Assembly: GCA_018239675.1 (NCBI GenBank)
Contig: JAFEGX010000116.1
Coordinates: 1 to 64,000, forward strand
Length of the DNA: 64,000 nt
Source of the DNA: Verrucomicrobiota bacterium
GTDB lineage: Bacteria; Verrucomicrobiota; Verrucomicrobiia; Opitutales; Opitutaceae
Direction of reading: 5' to 3'
Below are positions 32,355 through 39,350 of the stretch, piece by piece. The notes beneath the pieces are model-generated. The model saw nothing but the letters and a program-made list of their open reading frames with translations. It was not told the origin of the DNA and did no database searches. Within the stretch, counting starts at the first letter, position 1, and the number at the start of each line of letters is the position of its first letter. A program made the position numbers and the translations under genes.

Positions 32355-33827
32355 ATGAGGGTGTTGCTCGTCAGTCCCGCGACTCCGGACACGTTCTGGA
32401 GCTTCAAGCACGTGCTGCGGTTTGTCTCCAAGCAGGCCGCGTTTCCGCCGCTGGGACTGCTGACCGTGGCCGGGATGCTGCCCCCCGCCTGGGACCTGAA
32501 GCTCGTCGACCTGAACGTCTCCCGGCTCACCGATGACGACCTGCGGGCGGCTGACTGGGTTTTCCTCAGCGCGATGATCGTGCACCGCGACTCCGTCCGC
32601 GAGGTGGCGCGGCGTTGCGCGGCGCTCGGCAAGCCCGTCCTGGCCGGCGGACCGCTCTTCACGACCGGGCACGAGGCCTTTCCCGAGATCCCCCACTTCG
32701 TCCTCGGCGAGGCCGAGGAGGTGATGCCCCAGGTGGTGGCGGACCTGACGGCGGGCCGGCTTCAGCCAGTCTACCGCGCCCCGCGGTTCCCGGCGCTCAG
32801 CCTGGCCCCGATCCCGCGCTTCGACCTGATCGACCTGCGCAGGTACGTGACGATGGCCGTGCAGTTCTCGCGCGGGTGCCCGTTTGACTGCGAGTTCTGC
32901 GACATCGTGGTGATCAACGGCCGGGTCCCGCGGACCAAGGCCCCCGCGCAGCTCATCGCCGAGCTGGAGGTGCTGCGCCGGCACGGCTGGCGCGACATGG
33001 TGTTCGTCGTCGACGACAATTTCATCGGCAACGTGGCGCGCAGCCGCGCGCTCCTGGAAGCCCTGGTCGCGTGGCGCACGGAGACGAAGGCCGAGATGGG
33101 GTTCCTGACCGAGGCTTCGGTCAATCTCGCGGACAATCCCGAGCTGTGCGCGCTGATGGTCGCCGCGGGTTTCCGCAAAGTCTTCGTCGGGATCGAGACC
33201 CCGTCCGTGGCCTCGCTGGAGGAGTGCCGGAAGCACAACAACGCCGGCCGCGACCTCGTGCAGGCGGTGCAGGTGCTGCAGCGGGCCGGGCTGGAGGTCA
33301 TGGGCGGATTCATCGTCGGGTTCGACAGCGACACGCGCGACATCTTCCGCGACCAATTCGAATTCATCCAGCGCTCGGGCGTGGTGACCGCCATGGTCGG
33401 ACTGCTCACCGCCCTGCCCCAGACCAAGCTTTACCAGCGCCTGCAGCGCGAGCGCCGGCTGCTCGGCGAAAGCACGGGCAACAACACGATGGCCGCGCTG
33501 AACTTCCGCCCGCGGCTCAGCCGCGACTACCTCGAGAACGGGTACCGGGAACTGATGCGCCGCCTCTACGAGCCGCGCGCCTACTACCGGCGGATCCGGG
33601 TGTTTCTGCGGCATCACCGCCCCGTGCCGGAGCGACTGCGCCTCTCCGGCGTGGATTTTCAGGCCTTCCTGAAGTCCTTCTGGCTGCTCGGGGTCTGGCA
33701 TCGCGGCCGGGTGGGCTACTGGTGCCTGTTCATCGGCACCCTGATCCGTCGCCCGCGGCAGTTCCGCATGGCGATCGAGCTGGCCATCCTCGGCCATCAC
33801 TTCCGGCGGGTCGCGGCCACGCTCTAA
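32355..33827 (+). CDS. B12-binding-domain radical SAM protein (HpnP-like family)
   Basis: A 490-residue protein. An N-terminal cobalamin-binding-type fold (~1-140) begins MRVLLVSPATPDTFWSFKHV. The radical SAM core carries the 4Fe-4S cysteines C175, C179 and C182 in RGCPFDCEFCD, followed by GRVPRTKAPAQLIAELEVL and VFVVDDNFIGN. The last ~140 residues match the DUF4070-type tail found in this branch. Relatives methylate unactivated carbons; the family includes the hopanoid C-2 methylase HpnP. No hopanoid or other pathway genes are adjacent, so the substrate is open. Confidence 0.82.
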   Translation: MRVLLVSPATPDTFWSFKHVLRFVSKQAAFPPLGLLTVAGMLPPAWDLKLVDLNVSRLTDDDLRAADWVFLSAMIVHRDSVREVARRCAALGKPVLAGGPLFTTGHEAFPEIPHFVLGEAEEVMPQVVADLTAGRLQPVYRAPRFPALSLAPIPRFDLIDLRRYVTMAVQFSRGCPFDCEFCDIVVINGRVPRTKAPAQLIAELEVLRRHGWRDMVFVVDDNFIGNVARSRALLEALVAWRTETKAEMGFLTEASVNLADNPELCALMVAAGFRKVFVGIETPSVASLEECRKHNNAGRDLVQAVQVLQRAGLEVMGGFIVGFDSDTRDIFRDQFEFIQRSGVVTAMVGLLTALPQTKLYQRLQRERRLLGESTGNNTMAALNFRPRLSRDYLENGYRELMRRLYEPRAYYRRIRVFLRHHRPVPERLRLSGVDFQAFLKSFWLLGVWHRGRVGYWCLFIGTLIRRPRQFRMAIELAILGHHFRRVAATL

Positions 33828-33897
33828 CGTCCGGGAGCGGGCGGCCGGCGCCGCTCCAGGGAGGCCGCGGCGGCCAGTTGTCCCTTGTCAGGGACGC

Positions 33898-34782
33898 GTG
33901 CGGCTGCCGTCATCCGCTTCCGTGGGCAAGCACCCTGAACACACCCGGGCGGTCGGGCAACTGGTGGCCGCCGCGCTGCTCTGGAGCTTCGCGGGCGTGC
34001 TGATCAAGGGCATTCCCTGGCCGCCGCTCGCCGTCGCGGGCGGGCGCGGGATCATCGCGGCGCTCTTCCTGTTTTTCACGAGCCGCGGACTGCGGTTCAC
34101 CTGGTCATGGCTCCAGGTGGGCGCCGCGCTGTCCTATGTCGGATGCACCGTCACTTTCGTCGTGGCGAACCGCCTGACCACCGCGGCCAACGCCATCCTC
34201 CTCCAGTACACCGCGCCGGTCTGGGTCGCCCTGCTCGGCACGTGGTTCCTCGGCGAGCGACCGACCCGCGCCGACTGGTGGGCCATCATCGCGACCTTCG
34301 TCGGCATGGGTCTCTTTTTCGCCGACGAACTCCGGCTCGCGGGAGTCCTGGGCAATCTGGTCGGGGTCTTCAGCGGCATCTGCTTCGCCGGCGTCGCCAT
34401 CCTGCTTCGGAAGCAGAAGGACGGTTCCGCGGTCGAGTCGATCATCCTCGGCAATCTCGGGGCCTTCGTCATCGGCCTGCCGTTCATCGTCTCCGCCCCC
34501 GCCCTGCCATCGCACGGCTGGATCCTCCTTCTGCTCCTCGGCGTCTTCCAGCTGGGCCTCTCGTACCGGCTCTACAGCCAGGCCATCCGCCACGTCACCG
34601 CGCTCGAGGCCGTCATCATCCCGGTGGTCGAGCCCGTCATGAATCCCGTGTGGGTCCTGCTCTTCGTGGGCGAACGGCCCGGGCCGCTCGCCCTGGTCGG
34701 CGGCGCCATCGTGCTGGGGGCCGTCACGCTCCGCGCCCTCGCCTCGATCCGCCGCGCCGGCGCCGCGCCCGCCGCGGCTTGA
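33898..34782 (+). CDS. EamA/DMT-superfamily transporter
   Basis: A 294-residue protein with ten predicted helices in two EamA repeats. The first begins AVGQLVAAALLWSFAGVLIK and ends GTWFLGERPTRADWWAII; the second ends WVLLFVGERPGPLALVGG. The repeated (L/V)GERP motif is typical. Start GTG 33898 is the longest option; a short N-terminal tail precedes the first helix. Substrate unknown (metabolite export is common). A lipase-like gene follows after 24 nt and may be cotranscribed. Confidence 0.85.
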   Translation: MRLPSSASVGKHPEHTRAVGQLVAAALLWSFAGVLIKGIPWPPLAVAGGRGIIAALFLFFTSRGLRFTWSWLQVGAALSYVGCTVTFVVANRLTTAANAILLQYTAPVWVALLGTWFLGERPTRADWWAIIATFVGMGLFFADELRLAGVLGNLVGVFSGICFAGVAILLRKQKDGSAVESIILGNLGAFVIGLPFIVSAPALPSHGWILLLLLGVFQLGLSYRLYSQAIRHVTALEAVIIPVVEPVMNPVWVLLFVGERPGPLALVGGAIVLGAVTLRALASIRRAGAAPAAA

Positions 34783-34806
34783 ATCGTCCATGGTTTTAGC
34801 GCGCCC

Positions 34807-35574
34807 ATGACCCCGGTCCGCCGATTCGCCGGCGCGAGCCTCGTCGCTCTCGCCTTGTGCCTGCAGGCCGTCGCACTCCCCGCCGCCGTTTCGGACGAGA
34901 CGGTCATCCTCCTTCACGGGCTGGGCCTCCGGAGCTGGGCCATGGCGCGGCTGGCGGGTGCGCTCGAGCGCGACGGCTACCGGGTGATCAACCTCAGCTA
35001 TCCGTCACGCTCACTCCCACTGGAGGAGATCGCCGACCGCTGGCTGCCCGCGCAGCTCCAGGCCGCGGGGGTCGGACCGGGCCGACCGGTGTGTTTCGTG
35101 ACCCACTCGATGGGCGGCATCGTGGTGCGGCAGTTCCGCCATGACTTTCCCTCCGCCCCGATCCGGCGCGTCGTCATGATCGCGCCACCCAACCAGGGCA
35201 GCGAGATAGCCGACCGGCTCCACGACAATCCGGCCTTCCGCTGGTTCATGGGCGACAACGCGCCGCGGCTCGGCACCGGCCGGGACTCGGTGCCGCTCGC
35301 GCTGGGACCCTGGCCGGCGGGATCCGGCGACCTCGGGGTCATCGCGGGCGACCGTTCGCTCAATCCGCTGTTCTCCGCCTGGATCGGCGCGCCCAACGAC
35401 GGCAAGGTGGCGGTGGAGCGCACGAAGCTCGCGGGCATGGCGGACTTCATCATCGTCCACCACTCGCACACCTGGCTGCAGTGGTGCGACGACACGTTTG
35501 CCCAGGTCCGCGCGTTCCTGCGCACGGGCCGCTTCGAGCACGGCGCGGCCGCCGGACCGCTGGCCACACCCTAG
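34807..35574 (+). CDS. Exported alpha/beta-hydrolase, lipase/acyltransferase-like
   Basis: A 255-residue protein with signal peptide ending LPAAVSDE. The alpha/beta-hydrolase core shows the oxyanion motif VILLHGLGLRSWAMARLA, the nucleophile serine in FVTHSMGGIVVRQF, an acidic residue in GAPNDGKVAVE and a histidine in IVHHSHTWLQ. The order fits a Ser-Asp-His triad. It is of the PGAP1/lecithin-acyltransferase-like esterase group with a short lid. It would act in the periplasm on lipids or esters; no specific substrate can be given. Confidence 0.84.
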   Translation: MTPVRRFAGASLVALALCLQAVALPAAVSDETVILLHGLGLRSWAMARLAGALERDGYRVINLSYPSRSLPLEEIADRWLPAQLQAAGVGPGRPVCFVTHSMGGIVVRQFRHDFPSAPIRRVVMIAPPNQGSEIADRLHDNPAFRWFMGDNAPRLGTGRDSVPLALGPWPAGSGDLGVIAGDRSLNPLFSAWIGAPNDGKVAVERTKLAGMADFIIVHHSHTWLQWCDDTFAQVRAFLRTGRFEHGAAAGPLATP

Positions 35575-35611
35575 CGTGCGGTCGCAGGCCCGAGGGTGAG
35601 CCGTGGGCTCA

Positions 35612-35724
35612 TTTCACCACGAAGAGCGCGAAGTTCACGAAGGCCAGGCCGGCAGATCGCGGGCAATCCATGAGTTCCGCTGTGCGGTTCATTTTTTGCG
35701 CCTTCTGCGCCTCCTTGCGGCGAC
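35612..35724. repeat. Inverted repeat with 9-nt words (CACGAAG/CGCAAGG family)
   Basis: The left arm TTTCACCACGAAGAGCGCGA (from 35612) continues with AGTTCACGAAGGCC in 9-nt words. The right arm (35689-35724) reads, inverted, GCAAGGAGG-CGCAGAAGG-CGCAAAAAA. Pairing is imperfect; word structure is clear. It separates the convergent lipase and EamA genes. Confidence 0.6.
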
Positions 35725-35743
35725 AAGCCCGGATGAATCGGCG

Positions 35744-36718
35744 CTAGACGACCGCCTTGGCCGACCGGCCCTCCTCGAGTTGCACGAGGATGTTCGCGCC
35801 GAGAATGAGTCCGCCACCCGTGACCAAGGCCGCGGTGAGAGGCTGGTTGGAGTACTCGAGACCGGTCCAGCGGCCGAGCGGCGCCGGCAGGACGGTCTCC
35901 GCGAGCGCGGCGAATACCGGGCCGAAGCTGTAAAGGAGCCCCGCCTCCGTCGGCGTCACGAAGCGCTGCCAGCGGTTGATGAACAGGAACGGTCCGGCCG
36001 TGCCGAGCAGCGTGGCGGCCAGCGCGAGCACGTTCCACGACAGTGAGCCGAAGGGAGCCGTGAGATGCACAGGGGCGCGCACGGTGGCCGCCGCCACGGC
36101 CGCGAACATCCCACCCTCCATCAGGAACATCGCCGCCGAGGTCCGTTCCGCGCGGTTGGCGGCGAATGCCGGCCAGTTGATCGAGCAGAGCAGGAGCGAG
36201 AAGAACACGGTGGCCAGCAGCAGCTCGGTCTCGCCGCGGCCGAGCCGCAGCGTCATCCAATCCACGCGCGCCACCAGCCCCACGCCGGCCATCACCAGCA
36301 CGGTCGCCGCCAGGGTCGCCGCGCCCGGACGCCGGCGGTGGAGCAGCGCCATCCAGAACGGGACGAGGATCACGTAGAACTGGTTCAGGAACGCGGCGGT
36401 GCCCGCCGTGGTCCGCTGCAGGCCGTCGTTCTGGAGGATGCACCCGGAAAAGGACGCCAGCGCCATGAAGCCGGCCTGCCGCCACTCGGTCCCCGTCAGC
36501 TGCAGCACGCGCGCGCCGTACACGGCGGCCAGCAGCAGCGTGCCGAGGAGGAAGCGCGGCGCGAGGTTGTGCGCGGAGATGAACCACGAGCTCTCGCCCG
36601 CCGCGAACGGCCCCTGCGCCAGCACCGACGCCTTGTAGGTCACGAAGCTCGCGCCGGAGAAGAACGTGCAGACCGCGAGGATGGTGAACGCCGTCCAGTG
36701 CCGGGCGCGGGGGTTCAT
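35744..36718 (-). CDS. EamA/DMT-superfamily transporter, second of an overlapping pair
   Basis: A 324-residue, ten-helix transporter beginning MNPRARHWTAFTILAVCTFF. EamA repeats are recognisable by GCILQNDGLQRTTAGTAAFL in the first half and TPTEAGLLYSFGPVFAALAE in the second. Its ATG (36718) overlaps the stop of the upstream paralogue by four bases. The reading frame stays open far upstream, but the true start is this ATG because the upstream gene occupies another frame. The pair is divergent in detail and may form a heteromer. Confidence 0.84.
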   Translation of the reverse strand: MNPRARHWTAFTILAVCTFFSGASFVTYKASVLAQGPFAAGESSWFISAHNLAPRFLLGTLLLAAVYGARVLQLTGTEWRQAGFMALASFSGCILQNDGLQRTTAGTAAFLNQFYVILVPFWMALLHRRRPGAATLAATVLVMAGVGLVARVDWMTLRLGRGETELLLATVFFSLLLCSINWPAFAANRAERTSAAMFLMEGGMFAAVAAATVRAPVHLTAPFGSLSWNVLALAATLLGTAGPFLFINRWQRFVTPTEAGLLYSFGPVFAALAETVLPAPLGRWTGLEYSNQPLTAALVTGGGLILGANILVQLEEGRSAKAVV

Positions 36719-37683
36719 GGCCGGGACGGCGGGCGCAGCTGCACGATCACGTTGGCGAGGGTGATGAGCCCGCCGCCGATCACGAGGTGGACGCTGACGG
36801 TCTCGTTGGCGTACACGAAGCCGCCCCACGCCGCAAACCACGCTGGGAGAAACAGCGCCATCAGCGCCGTGAACAGCGGCTCCGCGCAATACAGCAGCCC
36901 CGCCTCGGTCGCGGTGATCCGCGGCTGATAGACGTTCATGATCGTGAACGACCCGAGAGTGCACAGCAGGGTGAGCAGGGCGGTCAGGCCCAGCCAGGCG
37001 CCGTTGGTCGCCAGCCCGGTGAGGTTCGCACCCGGCCGCGCCAGCACCGCCATCAGGCCGGCGGCGGTCAGGGCCTGCACGAGGAACATCACAAACGTGA
37101 CAGGCAGCATGCGATTGCCGGCGAATTCCCGCCGCTCGAGCCAGAGGATCTGGCCCATGAAGAACACCGAGCACACCAGCGTCTCGATCTCGCCGCGCCC
37201 CAGCCGGAAGTGGTGCCAGTCGACGCGCGCCAGCACCGCCACGCCCGCCAGGACCAGCGCGCAGCCGACCCACACCCCCCAGGGCGGCAGGTGCCGGCCG
37301 CGCAGGGCCAGATAGGCGGGGATCATGACGGCGTAGAGCTGGGTCAGGAAGGCGGAGGTCGAGGCGGAGGTGAATTGGAGGCCGTCGTTCTGGAAGGCCA
37401 TGCCGAGCACCGCGAACACTCCCAGGCCGACGCCCTGCCGCAGCTCCCGCGCCGTCAGCGTGCGCACCCCCGGCCAGCAGATGACGCCCAGCACGAGTGC
37501 CCCGATGGAAAAGCGCGGGAGCAGCGCGGTCGCCGTGATGAACCACGAGCCGGTGCCGGGCGCGAGCCGCTCCTGCAGCAGCGCGAGCGACTTCACCAGC
37601 GGAAAGCTCACGCCCCAGAGCAGGTTCGCCAGGAGGAGCATCCAGATCGCCTGGCGATGTTGGGCCGGGGTGACGTTGGACAT
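36715..37683 (-). CDS. EamA/DMT-superfamily transporter, first of an overlapping pair
   Basis: A 322-residue, ten-helix protein starting MSNVTPAQHRQAIWMLLLAN. Repeat motifs parallel those of the downstream copy: MAFQNDGLQFTSASTSAFLT and TATEAGLLYCAEPLFTALMA. The shared QNDGLQ.T and TEAGLLY signatures show that the two arose by tandem duplication. They are joined by a 4-bp ATGA overlap, so translation is coupled. Substrate not known. Confidence 0.84.
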   Translation of the reverse strand: MSNVTPAQHRQAIWMLLLANLLWGVSFPLVKSLALLQERLAPGTGSWFITATALLPRFSIGALVLGVICWPGVRTLTARELRQGVGLGVFAVLGMAFQNDGLQFTSASTSAFLTQLYAVMIPAYLALRGRHLPPWGVWVGCALVLAGVAVLARVDWHHFRLGRGEIETLVCSVFFMGQILWLERREFAGNRMLPVTFVMFLVQALTAAGLMAVLARPGANLTGLATNGAWLGLTALLTLLCTLGSFTIMNVYQPRITATEAGLLYCAEPLFTALMALFLPAWFAAWGGFVYANETVSVHLVIGGGLITLANVIVQLRPPSRP

Positions 37684-37912
37684 GGGGGGGACGCGCAGGG
37701 TGGTCCGTCGCGCCGGCCGCGCCAAGTGAAATGCCGCCGGCGGGCGGAGTCGGCCGCCAAATGGATTGCCGGGTCGGGTGCGAGGCGGGTGCCCCCACTC
37801 GCCGTCCGCGGGCGTGAGGGCACCCCGCCCACATTTTCAATTGCCGATTCGCCGGCCGGTTCCTGTCGCGTTGCGTTCCGCCGGGCCCCGTCCCACTGTC
37901 CCTCACCCCACC

Positions 37913-39190
37913 ATGAAAAAGCTGCTGGCCTTCCTGGCACTCTCCCTCGCTGCCAACGCCGCGTTTCTCGTCACGTTCTTCGTCCGGCCAAAGCCGCAGG
38001 TCGTGGTCCCCAATCCGGCCACCCAGCCTGCGGCCACCGATACCACATCCGTCGTGCCGGCGGCCGCGGCCGCCGCGGGACTTGCCTCGGCGGACCTTGC
38101 TGCGCTTGAGCGAACGCGCGGGTTGGTGGGCGGCGGCGACCTGCGCCAACTCGCCGCCCGCCTGCGCGCCGCCGGATTTCCCGAGCACCAGGTCCGGGCC
38201 CTGGTCGGGGCGGAGATTTCCCGGGTCATGCAGGCCCGGCGGGCCGACGTCTTCCGCAAGCTCGGCAGCGTGCCCTACTGGTCGGCCAACCTCCGGATGT
38301 CCGCCGAGCGGGAACTCAGCCGGCAGCTTGGCGCGATCGGCCGCGAGCAAACAGCCTTGATCAAGAGCGTGCTCGGGCCCGGCGACTCGGAGCCGGACCA
38401 GATAAACCGGGCCATGCTCCAGCGCACCTGGGGCGACCTGCCGGCGGAGAAAGTCAGCCGCCTTCAGGCAATCATGAACGACTACGGGGAGATGCGGTCC
38501 CAACTGTTTCAGAACACCGGCGGAATGCTGGTGGCCGAAGACCGGGCCAAGATCGATCTGCTGGAAAAAGAACAGCGCGCCGACATCGAGAAGCTCCTGA
38601 CCCCAGAGGAGCTTGAGCAATACGACCTGCGCACCAGCGGCACGTCCATGCGCCTGCGCGACCGGCTGGCGGGATTCGAAGTTTCCGAGGATGAGTTTCG
38701 CACCCTGTTCCGGGCGTATGCCGCGGCCGAGGGCTTGCCGGTTGGCAACAGCCGTTCGTTTCCAAGCGCCGCCGAAAGGGACCGGGCCAACACCGCCCTG
38801 CTTGCCCAGATCGAGTCCACGCTGGGGCCGGAGCGCGCGGCGGAGTTCCAGAAAGTCACCAATCCCGAATACCGGCAGGTGTCCCAGCTGCTCAATCGGC
38901 TGGAGCTGCCTTCGTCGCTGGCCCCCGGCATCCTGTCCGTGCAGCAGGACATCCAGCAGCGCGCCAGCGCCGTCCGGCAGGATCCAGCGCTTTCGAGTGA
39001 AGACCGGGCCAGTCAGCTGGCGGCGCTCGCGGGCGAGGCCGAATCTCGGTTGTCCGCTTCGCTCGGCCCGCGCGGGCTGAGCGTTTACAAGCAAATGAGC
39101 GGCCAGTGGCTCAACCAGTTGACGCGGCCGAACCAGCCGCGGGTTAACCCGCTTCCGGCCGTCCGTTTCCAAGCGTCGCCCAACGACTGA
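37913..39190 (+). CDS. Membrane-anchored alpha-helical protein of unknown function
   Basis: A 425-residue protein. An N-terminal helix (KLLAFLALSLAANAAFLVTF) is a signal anchor or uncleaved signal peptide. An Ala/Pro/Thr-rich linker (to ~residue 70) precedes a charged, mostly alpha-helical domain with amphipathic stretches such as LLEKEQRADIEKLLTPEELE. I recognise no catalytic motif. Similar helical proteins with LTPEELEQYDLR-like motifs are frequent in Opitutaceae and may be periplasmic structural or Spy-like proteins; this is only an impression. It stands alone, divergent from the EamA pair. Confidence 0.7.
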   Translation: MKKLLAFLALSLAANAAFLVTFFVRPKPQVVVPNPATQPAATDTTSVVPAAAAAAGLASADLAALERTRGLVGGGDLRQLAARLRAAGFPEHQVRALVGAEISRVMQARRADVFRKLGSVPYWSANLRMSAERELSRQLGAIGREQTALIKSVLGPGDSEPDQINRAMLQRTWGDLPAEKVSRLQAIMNDYGEMRSQLFQNTGGMLVAEDRAKIDLLEKEQRADIEKLLTPEELEQYDLRTSGTSMRLRDRLAGFEVSEDEFRTLFRAYAAAEGLPVGNSRSFPSAAERDRANTALLAQIESTLGPERAAEFQKVTNPEYRQVSQLLNRLELPSSLAPGILSVQQDIQQRASAVRQDPALSSEDRASQLAALAGEAESRLSASLGPRGLSVYKQMSGQWLNQLTRPNQPRVNPLPAVRFQASPND

Positions 39191-39220
39191 GCCGGAATCA
39201 CGCAATCTAGCGCTGAGCAG

Positions 39221-39327
39221 GCGAAAGTCGAAAAGCAGATGGCCGGCCACCTCGGTCGGGCCGCCTACACCCGGATTATCCCAATGAGCTCTGGCTACTC
39301 GACTACTCGACCCTCGACTTTCGACCG
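39221..39327. repeat. Inverted repeat with 7-nt words (GTCGAAA family)
   Basis: The left arm is GCGAAAGTCGAAAAGCAG (from 39221). The right arm, inverted, reads GGTCGAAAGTCGAGGGTCGA and onward, in 7-nt words. It lies between two convergent genes. Confidence 0.7.
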
Positions 39328-39350
39328 CAGGCTTCCACCTGGGTCCCCGC

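Noticed and set aside
36719-39250. Long in-frame upstream extension of the EamA gene (would make 1,168 residues)
   Set aside because: The extension lies antisense to the gene at 37913 and over the upstream EamA gene in another frame; it is an open frame caused by high GC, not a fusion.
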